Source: Boswellia sacra
Lineage: Eukaryota; Streptophyta; Magnoliopsida; Sapindales; Burseraceae
NCBI GenBank assembly: GCA_013180625.2
Contig: SNVD02009124.1
Coordinates: forward strand, 290,390-354,389
Direction of reading: 5' to 3'
Length of the DNA stretch: 64,000 nt
The notes under the pieces: generated by a model
Database searches by the model: none
The model's input: only the letters and a program-made list of their open reading frames with translations
What the model was told of the DNA's origin: nothing
Translations under genes and position numbers: made by a program
Shown: in pieces, positions 11,481 through 22,090 of the stretch
How the letters are laid out: each line of letters begins with the position of its first letter
Position numbering within the stretch: position 1 is the stretch's first letter

Positions 11481-12695
11481 CTTCAACAGAAAACTAAATA
11501 TAAAATCTTTATGTCCAAGTGGAAATCAAGTCAAAGTTATTGGTGAGATAAAGGATCAATACTATGTTCTATAACTTTTAAATCTCTTTATTTTTTGTTT
11601 AAGTGTGCATGCCTAGGTTTTGATCCAAGTATATTTTTTCAATCGAAATCTTGTTTCAATATTTTTTTCTATTATTTGGTTTTAATTCAATATAAGAACT
11701 TATTGATCACTAAAGTAGGATTTTTTATGTTGTGGAAGCTTCTCCAATATTCTCCAATAATATTATATATCTCAAATTTTACATCCCAATAGTCATATGA
11801 TTTGCTGTGTGAGTATCATATAAATATTAAAACCATGTGACAAATGAAATGATTTTTTAAATTATTATTACATTAGTTAAACCACTACTAACTTGGCTTC
11901 ATAATTTATTATACCTACGATAATTTTAGTTGATCATATTTTGTTTGTCTTTGATATCAGAATTTGGTATACTTAGCTTTGTTCTTCAGACATGATTAAG
12001 CACGTCATCTTTTTATAATCATAAGATATAATAAAACAACGTTTACCCTATAGAAACAACATTACATTGCACCCATCGACTAATTGGTTAATACAATCAA
12101 TGTCCTATTGAATTCGACATTAACCAAAAAAAAATTGAAAATTTTAATAATCAATATAAAAGGGGCAAATATTCAAACTACCCTACATTTTAGCAAAATT
12201 ACAAAGCTGATCACATTTTGCGACTTTATATCATGCCTACCTGCCTTTTTGTAAAGTCATCATGGACTACCCCTTCGTTAATAGCGGATTTCATTGAAAC
12301 ACTTCTAAAATGCTAACTTCATATACTCCCTTCACGTAGGTGAACCTAGGAGTGGCAATTTGACTCAATCGGGACCAGGGACCCAAAAAACCCGAACATC
12401 CAGGGTCGGGTGATAACCTGGTGGCCGACGCCAGGGAGAAATTTTTTGCCCCAAGTGGGGCCAGGGTCGAGGGGCCAGGGACCTGGAATTAAACCTAGGC
12501 TATGCAATTGAAATTTTAAAATTAAATTATGCAACATTAATTTCAAGTCCTATGAATTTTTAATTCTTATATTTGCCCCTTTATTTAAATTTAAGTGCAA
12601 GCCCAGCCCAAATCTTGTTAAGATTTTTTTAGTTTAATACCCATTAGATGCACAAAGCCTACCCCATGCCTAAGGAAACTGTGTTAAAAAATTTT

Positions 12696-12766
12696 TGCAA
12701 CCCCTGGGGTTCAAACCCTTCTTCCAATGTAGATGGAAACGACACACTACCACTAGGCTATAGGCC
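12696..12766 (-). ncRNA. tRNA-like module 1 (A and B boxes) inside the hAT element
   Basis: On the minus strand an A-box-like TAGCCTAGTGG (12750-12760) is followed about 30 bases later by a B-box-like GGTTTGAACCC (12707-12717). These are the internal RNA polymerase III promoter elements of tRNA genes and tRNA-derived SINEs. The unit does not fold obviously into a full tRNA and lacks a clear anticodon stem, so it is a tRNA-derived relic or SINE head rather than a tRNA gene. Confidence 0.5.
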
Positions 12767-12843
12767 ATTTCACATATAACTTCACTACAATGTATATATT
12801 TGTTAGCCTGACCCATGTCCAAGGAAATTGGTTAAAAATTTTT

Positions 12844-12913
12844 TGCAGCCCCTGGGTTCGAACCCGTCTGCTAATATAGATTGAAATGGCGTGCTACCAT
12901 TGGGCTACAAGCC
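12844..12913 (-). ncRNA. tRNA-like module 2 (A and B boxes) inside the hAT element
   Basis: A diverged tandem copy of module 1, about 148 bp away. The A-box-like TAGCCCAATGG is at 12897-12907 and the B box GGTTCGAACCC at 12854-12864 is a close match to the pol III consensus. Flanking words (GCCATTT, ATAACTTCACT) are shared with module 1, so the whole unit was duplicated, including its 3' flank. Confidence 0.5.
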
Positions 12914-13196
12914 ATTTTGTGTATAACTTCACTGCCCTACACACACACATATATACATAAAAGCATCAGAATTTTAGAAAAAAGGAAACCCGGGTTTTAA
13001 TCCTAGGCTACTGGAAAACCTAGCCCCAGGCCCTGGAAAAACATTTTAGGGAATTTTTTGGGACCGGGGTGCGCAATTGAGAGCCAGGCTAGGGCTAGAA
13101 ACCGCCGACCCTGAGTTTTGTCATCCCTAGGTGAACCACCATTGGTGGCTTAATTAATGACAAGGAGAACCTCTAGACGCGCCAAGGGTTGCCCCC

Positions 13197-14738
13197 TGAT
13201 GAACACTTAAATATGTATGCTTAATAAGAGCTTAATTCATCATATTGCATTAATAGTGCCATTAAATTCCTCAACTTAAGCGTATTTGTAGTCTTTGCAT
13301 CTTTTGAATTAGCTTTATCTTAATTTCAGTTTTTGTTGCAGGTTCAGTAAAATAAGCATAACTTTCTATTTATAGATCAGAATGGTGCAAATCTTGATTT
13401 GTTGAAAAGCTGATTAAATTATCTAGAATAATGTATTTTAGCATCATCAAATTCGAGCTCTTAGTGGACCAAAAATTGGCTTCAAGTGAACTCATCTGTG
13501 GCTTTGGCCTAGCCTGACCATGCCTCCATATTTTGACCATATCTCTTGATATACGTATCCATATTGTATGAATCAAGATGTTCTAGAAAGCTGAGAGACA
13601 TATCTACAACATTCATGAAGACATGTGATCAAAATTATAAATAATTCGGTGCCAAAATTGGTTGTCAAATTCGGTGCACATGATGATCCGAATTGTCAAC
13701 AAGATATTTTACAATTGTCCATTCGTAATTTGACAAGTTTGCCTCTGAATGTATTTGTAAATAGAGGTGCCTTGTGACCCATTAAGGCATTTTGGCCTTG
13801 GCTGGGATATCTTATTGTTGTGTTCTCTCTTTTGTGTTTTGTTTTCTTAATATTATTAATAAATCTTCTTTTTCTTACAATTTGTTTGCTTTCTTTTATA
13901 ATGTCTTACTAAATTCTCTCTTGCTAAGGTGAAAGGGTGAAACACTTGATATGAGAACAAGGATTTTCTAACCCTTGTCATGTGCTTAATAATTATAATC
14001 TTGTGTCGTTTATTTTATATGTTTTATATTTATTTTCTTAATCAATCTTGATACCACTCGTAAAGTGGAGGTCTTGATCCATTGTAGATAATCCTTGACA
14101 CATAAAATGCTTGAATCCTTTCTAGATGTCGTGTGGTTCTTCCTTATCGACATGAATCTTGTTAAAAACCTTGATTTGTTGTAGACATATGGTTGATTGC
14201 CACATTGGATGCTTGAACCTATTTGTAAGAAGTGGTATAAATATTGGTAATGAAACAAATATAATTCATATAACTAAAAGGGGCTTAAATAACACACCTT
14301 CTGATTGGAATCTCTTTGATGTGTGAATTCTAATTGACTTATTTATCCTTATTTGACATATCAAGGGCGGATCCCCTAATCTTAGCTTTCATTATTATTG
14401 TGTTAATTCTTCTTACATGTGTATTTTAATTATTCTCATTTATTATTTACGAACTTGTTCTTTTATTTGCTATGGTAGGTTTTACCACCTATTTTCATGG
14501 ATGGTCTTACCACCTTTTAGTTTTACTTTACATTTGAATGGTCGGTAGTACCGCCTACCATCTTAACTTTTATTTGCTGATATTATCTTTTTATTCATTT
14601 AAATCATTCATATCATATTTGCTTACCTTACAGTTTGTACCGCTAAATCTCCTTCCTCGTGGATCGACCCCGATCTCACTGGGTTTATTACTTCGACACT
14701 CCTATACTTGGGAGAAAATCCTATTTTCGAAGTTGTCA
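13197..14738 (+). repeat. 5' LTR of the gypsy element
   Basis: Begins TGATGAACACTTAAATATG and ends GTTGTCA, 1542 bp, directly before the primer-binding site. Related copies in the window are the solo LTR (22091-23631), the interrupted 3' LTR (24746-33201) and a minus-strand LTR (61690-63213). AATAAATC (13858) may serve as a poly(A) signal. The TATA position is altered in this copy (see promoter entry). Confidence 0.85.
13756..13763 (+). promoter_or_regulatory. Mutated TATA box of the 5' LTR
   Basis: The 5' LTR reads TGTAAATA where the 3' LTR (25307-25314), the solo LTR and the minus-strand LTR at 61690-63213 all keep TATAAATA, followed in each by a conserved GGTGCCTT(A/G)TGACCC. The substitution should weaken the promoter that drives the whole element. 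The role of the box is inferred from its sequence and its place upstream of the conserved block. Confidence 0.5.
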
Positions 14739-14744
14739 AGTTTT

Positions 14745-14762
14745 TGGCACTATTGCCAGGGA
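14745..14762 (+). other. Primer-binding site (tRNA-Asp type)
   Basis: Reads TGGCACTATTGCCAGGGA, six bases past the LTR end. It is close to the tRNA-Asp-complementary site used by Athila-lineage elements, with a few C-to-T/A changes. It fixes the plus orientation. Confidence 0.65.
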
Positions 14763-14935
14763 AGGTAAAAATTGGCGTGCAAAATTGTAAGTACTCTCTT
14801 TTCTCATTTTATATCTTAATTTTTTTCTTTGTCGTGTGCTCATCTTTTCTTGTCTTTTCTCTTTCTTGCATGAAAATTTGGTCATGAACATCTAGTGGTA
14901 GACTTGTTAGAAAAACATTATCTTCCTTAGAAAAT

Positions 14936-16471
14936 ATGGCCGAAAATCAAGTGGAAAGGTTTACGGATGAATGGACAATCGTTCCCAACAAAATGACCAA
15001 AATCAACCAAGAACCCTCAGAGATTATATGAATCTGGTAAAGACTAGTGCACTATCTTGTGTAATTTCTCCTCTTGATGTAATCCATTTTAATTTCAAAC
15101 CAAGTTTCGTTCAACTTTTACCTACCTTTCATGGCCTTGATAAGGAGAACCCACATTTGCACTTAAAAATCTTTGAAGAGGTGTGTAACTCCTATAGTGA
15201 CCGAAATTGTAACATAAACACCATTAGATTAAAGCTTTTTCCTTTTACTTTAAAAGATAAAGTTAGAACATGGTTACAAAATTTGAGGTCAAGTTCCATC
15301 AGTTCATGGGATGAGATGAAACAACAATTTTTTTAAGAAAATTTTCTGACCCATAGAACAAATTCTCTTAAAAGACAAATCACCACTTTCACTCAAAAAC
15401 AAAGGAAAATCCTTTACCAATGTTGGGATAGGAATAAAGAATTACTTAATATCTGTCTGTCCTCACCATAGTTTTGAAACTTGGAGAATAGTTGCACAAT
15501 TCTATGAAGGTTTAATACCTCAAGATAGACAACTAGTGGAGCTAATGTGTAACGGAGAATTTGGAGATAATGACCCTGATGAAGCAATTGACTACCTAGA
15601 TTCATTAGCAGACAAAGCCCAAAATTGGGACATTGCTGGCACCTATAAGGCACCAAACAAAGCTCCAACCTCAACATCCAATAGAGCATTTACAACCTTA
15701 GGGAAGACCATGACCTTCAAGCTAAATATGCATCCCTAGCTAGAAAAGTCGAGGCTTTAAAAATAAAAAAGAGTGGTCAATTGAATTCTATTCAAGAAAT
15801 TGTCTGTCACATTTGTAATGATAATGACCATCCTATTGATAAGTGCCCAACTTTGCCTGCCTTTAGGGAATGTCTCCATGAACAAGCCAATGCCTTGAAC
15901 ACTTTCAAAAAGCCAAATCACAATCCATACTCACAAACCTACAATCCCGATTAGAGAAACATCCAAATTTTAGTTGAAAAAATGACAATCATGCACAATC
16001 TTCACAAGTCCCTTTTCAAAAAAGACAAAAATTTCAAAATTCTCATGATCATGCATACGCTCCTCCTCTCAGGAATGACCTTGAAGAGACATTGCATTCA
16101 TTCATTACAAAGCAAGAGACTTTCAATAATCAAACTACTTAAACATTAGCAAATTTGTCAAACACTCTTGCAAATTTGCATCCATATTTAGCATGCAAGA
16201 AAAAGAAAAATTTCCTTCTCAAAAATTACAAAACCCCAAAGATCAATCTAACTCAAATGCCAGGAGTTCAAATAGCCATTATTTGGACCAAGCCAAATCA
16301 GTCATGACCCTTCATAATGGTAAGGTTGTTGAAAAACACATTCTTAAACCTTATGAGAAAGAAGAAGAATTGATCTCTAAATATCAGGAAGAGGTTACCA
16401 AACCAACACCAAGCGAAGAAGAAACTAAATCCCCATCTGTGCCTCCATTTCCTCAAGCATTAGCCACATAA
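14936..16471 (+). pseudogene. Gypsy gag, frameshifted
   Basis: Gag forms the particle. An ATG at 14936 opens a short frame that shifts into the one starting at 14971. The capsid part has the Retrotrans_gag signature (RLKLFPFTLKDKVRTWL, then SSISSWDEMKQQF) and stops at 15336; the same protein then continues in other frames (LVELMCNGEFG around 15535-15575, DPDEAIDYLDSLA around 15570-15615). A zinc knuckle CHICNDNDHPIDKC (CX2CX4HX4C) is at 15805-15846. A Lys/Glu-rich spacer (16193-16471) leads to the protease. Multiple stops and shifts make it non-functional. Confidence 0.8.
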
Positions 16472-16534
16472 AAGAAGCCAACTCACAATTATGAAATCTT
16501 TAAAATTTTCAAACAGGTAAAGGTCAACATTCCC

Positions 16535-19500
16535 TTGCTAGATGTGATCAAACAAGTACCTTCTTATGCAAAATTTTTGAAAGATTTATGCACCATGAAA
16601 AATAAATTGAATGTGAAAAAGAAGGCCTTTCTAGCTAGGCAAGTAAGTGCTATTCTTCAAAACAATAATGCAGTGAAATATAAGGATCCAGAGTGTCCTT
16701 CAATTTCATGTGTTATTGGAGACCATAAAATTGAACAAACTTTACTTGATCTTGGTGCTAGTGTAAATTTGCTTCCATATTCAGTTTTTCAAAAGCTCAA
16801 TCTAGGTGAGTTAAAACCAACTGTTGTAACTCTTTTGTTTGCTGATAGATCAATTAAAGTGCCAAGAGGAGTAGTAGAAGATTTGTTAGTTTAAGATGAT
16901 AAATTCATTTACCCAGTAGATTTTATCATCTTGGATACACAACCAGTGGAAGTATGTAATTCAATTCCCATCATTTTAGGGCGTCCATTCTAGCTACCCC
17001 TAATGCTTTGATTAATTGCAGGAATAGAGTCATGAAGCTATCATCTGAGAACATGACATTGGAACTTAATGTTTTTAATATGTCCAAACAACCACATGAA
17101 GAAGATGATGAAATTGAGGAGGCTAATATGATTGAAACTATTGTGGAAGACCATATCCAAAAAGGGAGTTCTTATAACCCTTTGGAAACCTGTTTAGTTA
17201 ATTCATTAGAATCAAGTATGGAACTAGAGCCTGATCTTTATTATATATGTTTTTTACTGGATGGTGCACAGGTAATGGACAAAGGATCAAAACCACGATT
17301 CGAAGAATTAGGGCAAATGAATGAAAGCAAGGAAGAGGAAGCTCCCAAATTAGAATTGAAGCTCTTATCTAAAGGACTAAAATATGCATATCATGGGGAG
17401 AATGAGACATATCCGGTGTTAATTTCTTCATCCCTCATAAGGGAACTACAAGGTAAGTTGGTAGAAGTGTTTAAAAAGCATAACAATGCGATTGGGTGGA
17501 CCTTAAAAGACATAAAAAGCATTAACCCTTTCATTCGTACACATCGAATACATTTAGAAGAAAATGCCAAAACATCCCAACAACCCTAAAGGAGATAAGA
17601 AGATTAAATCCCCATATGAAAGAGGTCATTCAAGCTGAAGTTCTCAAACTACTTGATGTGGGAATTATCTATCCTATTTCTGATAGTAAGTAGGTAAGTC
17701 CTACACAAGTAGTATCTAAGAAATCTGGCATTACAGTAGTCAAAAAGGAAAAAGGTGAATCATTGCCAACTCGAGTCCCATCTAGTTAGAGGATATGCAC
17801 TGATTATAGAAAATTAAATGCTATCACCAGAAAAGACCATTTTCCCTTACCATTCCTTGACCAAATTCTAGAAAGAGTAGTAGGGCACTCCTGCTACCAC
17901 TTTCTCGATGGATCCTGAGGCTATTATCAAATTTCCATTGCACTTGAAGATCAAGAAAAGACTACATTCACGTGCCCCTTTAGCTTTTTGCATTTAGGAG
18001 AATGCCTTTTAGTCTTTGTAATACCCCAGTCACTTTTTAAAGATGCATGTTAAGCATTTTTTGTGACATGGTTGAGCATTGTTTAGAAGTTTTCATGGAT
18101 GATTTAACTGTCTTTGAAAATTCTTTTGATAAGTGTCTTGAAAACTTAGAAAAAGTCCTAAAAAGGTGTAAAGAAAAAGATCTTATTTTGAAATGGAAAA
18201 AATGTCATTATGTGGTCACCTTGGGAATTGTTTTAGCTCATATGGTGTCTTCTAAGGGAATTGAAGTGGACAAAGCAAAAGTGGAATTAATTTCTCATTT
18301 GCTTCCATCAAAAATAGTCAAAGAGATCTATTCATTCTTAGGGCATGCTGGATTTTATAGGAGGTTCATAATAAATTTCAGTGCTATATCTAAATCTCTT
18401 TGTAACCTCTTAATGAAAGACACTTCTTTTGAATGGACTCAAGAATGTCAAAATGTTTTTGATAAGTTAAGTAGACTTTTAACAACTGCTCCAATTATAC
18501 AATCTTCTGATTGGTCCTTGCCTTTTGAATTAATGTGTTATGCAAGCGACTATGCTGTTGGTGCTATCTTAGGACAAAGAAAAAAAAGATAAGCCATGTG
18601 TGATATACTATGCAAGTAGGACTTTAAATGATGCACAAATGAATTACACAACAACGAAAAAAGAACTACTTGCAGTAGTATTTACATTGGACAAATTTTG
18701 ATCTTATTTAATTGGTTCTCCAACGATTGTTTACACTGACCATGCAGTTGTGAGATATCTAATGTCTAAACAGAATGCAAAACCTTGATTGATACAATGG
18801 ATCTTATTGCTCCAAGAATTCAACATCACAATAAAGGATAAGAAAGGAACCAAAAATGTCGTTGCAGATCATTTGTCAAGTTTAACGACAGAGACATTAA
18901 TTGAAACTTCACCTATCATTGACTCTTTTCTTGATGAATTTTTATTCTCTGTTGCTGCAGAACCTTGGTTTGCTAACATTGTAAATTTTCTTGCAACAGG
19001 AGAAATGCCACCTCATTGGAATGCTCAAGGCAAAAGAAAGTTTTTGACCGAGGTGAAAAATTTTTATTGGGATGACCCATATTTGTTCAAATATTGTCCG
19101 AACCAAATAATTAGAAGATGCATACGCGACAATGAGGTAAGTGGTGTCATTAATTTTTGTCATTCTGAAGCATGTGGAGGACATTTTTCATCTAAAAAAA
19201 TAGCTGCTAAAATCTTGCAACGTAGATTTTATTGGCCCACCTTATTTAAAGATAGACATGCATTTTGCAAAACTTGTGAAAATTGTCAAAAATTGGGATC
19301 CATTTCAAAACAAAACATGATGTTTATGAATCCTATTCTTGTTTGTTGAAATCTTTGACTGTTGGGGTGTTGATTTTATAGGACCTTTTCCACCTTTATT
19401 TGGTTCTGTGTACACTCTTGTTACAGTAGATTATGTTTCAAAATGGGTCGAGGCAATTTCATGTCGAAACAATGATCATAATACAGTTATCAAATTCCTG

Positions 19501-20237
19501 AAAGAGAATATCTTGTGTAGATTTGGAATACCTCGAGCCATTATTAGTGATGGAGGTACACATTTTTGTAACAAACCATTTGAAACTCTAATGAAGAAAT
19601 ATGGAATAACCCATAAAGTTTCTATACCTTATCACCGGTAAACAAGTGGACAAATTAAATTAGCTAATAGGGAGATAAAACAGATCTTATAAAAAACAGT
19701 TAACCCAAACCATAAAGATTTGTCTTTAAGATTTAATGATGCACTTTGGGTTTGCTGAACTGCTTTTTAAACACCATTGGGTATGGCTCCTTATAGATTA
19801 GTTTATGGAAAACCTTGTCACTTGCCTGTGAAAATTGAGCATAAAACTTATTGGGTCATTAAAACATTTAACACAAATTTGGATGATGCTTGCAAGTTAT
19901 GTAAACTCCAACTGAGTGAACTTGAAAAAATAAGGAATGAGGCTTGCGAAAACTCTAAAATCTATAAATAAAAAATAAAGGTTTTTCATGACAAATTCAT
20001 TGTTAGAAAATCTTTTGAACCTTCACAAAAAGTTCTTTTGTATGATTCAAGATTACATTTGTTTCCTAGTAAACTTCGGTCTCATTGGATTGGACCTTTC
20101 ATTGTTAAAAATGTTTTCTCTCATGAAAGAACCCAAAGAATGGTAATGTTTTTAAAGTTAATGAACAATGGTTAAAACCATTCTTTGAAAATTTTGATCA
20201 AAATAAAGAGTCCATCGCTTTAATTGATCCTTTTTAA
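16535..20237 (+). pseudogene. Gypsy pol: protease, reverse transcriptase, RNase H, integrase
   Basis: Retropepsin: LLDLGASVNLLPYSVF near 16745-16792. Reverse transcriptase: about 17560-18400, with CTDYRKLNAITRKDHFPLP near 17800 and the catalytic FMDDL near 18092 (usually YMDDF). A stop falls at about 17917 in the palm, with a frameshift near 18000. RNase H: about 18500-18900; the first catalytic Asp is replaced by Tyr (CYASD, codon 18539-18541). Integrase: HHCC zinc region CHSEACGGHFSS...CKTCENCQ (about 19158-19290), DDE residues in WGVDFIGPF and ISDGGTHF, and the C-terminal part to the stop at 20235-20237. Stops interrupt it at about 19347, 19639, 19690, 19755 and elsewhere. It would be a single Athila-type polyprotein if intact. 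Confidence 0.85.
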
Positions 20238-20364
20238 GGATCGATTTTTCTCGGTCAAGTGGTGGATACGATACTTCGTGATTTTTAAAGTGGGTTTTTC
20301 AGTTCCCTAAAAACTTTTGCTCATCTTACATTCATTTTCTTTTTTTCTCTCTCATTTTCTTCAC

Positions 20365-20853
20365 ATGGATACCATTCTGTCGAATCCACACAAACATTTT
20401 CCCTCTCTTCCTCAAAATGATTTGCTTAAAATTTACAAAGCTCGCGTAGAAAGATTAAGGATGTTGATGCGCAAAGGTATTCCTATTGATTTAAGATGGC
20501 TAATTGAAGCCAAGGTCTGATTTTCTTGTGAATTTTTAGATGATCTTTTTTCTCACATGCCAGATTTGGGAAAAAGCTCTTGTACCGAAAAGCAAAGAGC
20601 GAAAAGGTTACACGTTTGTCACATATGTGCAAGATGGACTTGTAACCAGTGTTACCGCTCCCTGGGATATTTGTCTAACAATCGAGAGGATAAGCTACAA
20701 TTCATCAAGAACGGACTGAGTTGGGAGTCCTTCGATAATATCCAATTGACTCTTCAGACACATTCTTGTGGAATTGTGCGGCGTGAAATTTTGAAATTAT
20801 GGACACAATTTGAAGATGAGCAGGAACGTTATAGTCTTAGGAATCTGACTTAA
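20365..20853 (+). pseudogene. Post-pol ORF: small basic Cys-rich protein of unknown family
   Basis: This 162-codon frame starts at ATG 20365, 128 bp after pol ends, and runs to TAA 20851-20853 with one in-frame TGA (20518-20520). The first part is helical and basic (LLKIYKARVERLRMLMRKG). After the stop comes a basic run (KQRAKRLH) followed by a CX2CX4CX2C cluster, CHICARWTCNQC, then FIKNGLSWESF and THSCGIVRREIL. The spacing suggests one zinc site. The region is outside the standard gag-pol set and its position recalls the env-like or accessory ORFs of Athila/Tat elements, but it has no membrane segment. I do not recognise the family. The open frame on both sides of a single stop suggests it was maintained until recently. 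Confidence 0.6.
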
Positions 20854-21221
20854 AACAAAAACTGGATGGGAAGCATATCCCCAACTTATAGAAGTTGTTT
20901 AAGCCGTTTCTAGATGTAAAACCAGAGGAAAATGTGAGCCATAGTCAAAACTACCTGTACATATGTATCTGTGCTATCATTTTTTAATTTTAATGCCTTA
21001 TTGCTGTCATTTTTGAATTAATATCTCTATCTTTCGGTTGACTCATGCATTTATGATGTCTTATTTCTGTTTTTTTTTTTTATTTTTGTGCTTCATTGTC
21101 AAACTTTTTCAACAAATAGCCGAGCTACCTATATAGATGTTGTCATTAGAATACCTCTTTGCACTCCATCACTATGACTTCTCTTGTTCTCCTCTTCACA
21201 CATATAGTTAGAGAGTTACAC

Positions 21222-21821
21222 ATGGAGGGAACCTCAAAACGTTAAATCCAAAAGACATGTGTATTCTGTGGATCTCGACCTGGAAAAAGTGAAGAGTTTA
21301 TAGCAGTAGCAAATTATCTTGATAGGCTATTAGCTGAAAGAAATATTCATGTGGTTTATGGGGGAGGTAGCCTCGCGTTAATGGGTTATGTGTCAACAGC
21401 TACACTCGTAGGAGGCAATCAAGTTTTAAGTGTTATTCATAAAGCTTTGGCTGTAGAAAACATCATTAAAAAAACTATTGTGAAGGAGTTACAGGTCTTC
21501 TCTATGCATGAACGCATTGCATAGATGCTTATCAATTCGAATGCCTTTATCGCTTTACCAAGTGACTTTAGTACTCTCGAAGGAATTTTTCAAATTGCCT
21601 CTTGGGCCCAACTGAATCTCCATAAAAAACCCATAGGTTTGTTGAATGTTAAAAATTTCTTTGATCCTTTGATACGTTTTGTTGATGTAGGTCTGGAACA
21701 AAATTTTATCACTCATTTGGTAAGATAGATCCTTGTTTCTGCCACTTCTGCTAGTGAATTACTTGACAAATTACAAGTAGTCGAGTATGAACTTGACCCA
21801 GCTATAACTCAAATTAATTAG
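21222..21821 (+). pseudogene. Post-pol ORF: LOG-like cytokinin phosphoribohydrolase relative
   Basis: LOG enzymes release active cytokinin from its riboside monophosphate. The frame from ATG 21222 to TAG 21819-21821 is 199 codons, close to full LOG length (about 210-220), and stays in one frame throughout. It matches the family in order: CVFCGSRPGKSEEF (N-terminal Rossmann strand), VVYGGGSLALMGYVS (nucleotide loop), SMHERIA, AFIALPSDFSTLEG, and WAQLNLHKKPIGLLNV. The key PGGxGTxxE loop has become PSDFSTLEG: Thr and Glu remain, the glycines do not. Lys after MHER is also changed. Stops lie at 21243-21245, 21522-21524 and 21726-21728. It sits inside the gypsy element between integrase and the polypurine tract, so it looks like a captured host gene. 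The altered loop could be decay or divergence before the stops arose. Confidence 0.8.
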
Positions 21822-22090
21822 TTAGGGGGACAAAACAAAAAGTGCAAATTAGATCTGAATCTCCGTTTGTAATTTTTCTTGTCTTTTATTTTAGTGTATC
21901 ATTTTATTTTACGTGTCTTTCGGGTCGTCTCTTTTGAATAATTGAAGCTTCAAGTAATGTCTCTTATACTTTATCTCTCTACATTTAAACATTATGAACA
22001 ATGTCTCATTTGGTTGGAAGGGAAGGATAGTAGACATAAGTGTGTCTTATATTTTCTTCTTGCAAAAAAAAAAAAAAACGAGTTAGTAAT

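Larger units (their letters stand above)
8669..12338. other. Upstream region of the ankyrin gene, no protein gene seen
   Basis: AT-rich with poly(T) (10741-10760) and poly(A) (11220-11231) tracts. Two diverged copies of one short sequence at about 9184-9262 and 11302-11380 may be non-coding 5' exons. Open frames at 10688-11084 and 11595-11792 have no domain and biased composition. A segment at 9319-9330 reads GGGGTGTTTGG like the end of some small DNA transposons, but I found no partner end. Confidence 0.4.
12347..13129. mobile_element. Non-autonomous hAT transposon with 8-bp TSD
   Basis: The ends are imperfect inverted repeats, TAGGAGTGGCAA at the left and TTGTCATCCCTA at the right (reverse complement TAGGGATGACAA). 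Both sides carry a perfect 8-bp direct repeat GGTGAACC (12339-12346 and 13130-13137). TIRs starting TAGGG and 8-bp duplications define the hAT superfamily. The 783-bp element is GC-richer than its surroundings near the ends, has subterminal GGGACC/CCAGGG words, and encodes no transposase. Its middle consists of two tandem tRNA-like units. Confidence 0.85.

Noticed and set aside
20557..20853. Direct viral origin of the Cys-cluster ORF
   Set aside because: Only the basic-run-plus-zinc-cluster layout is shared with some viral proteins; no sequence comparison could be run, so no viral origin is claimed.
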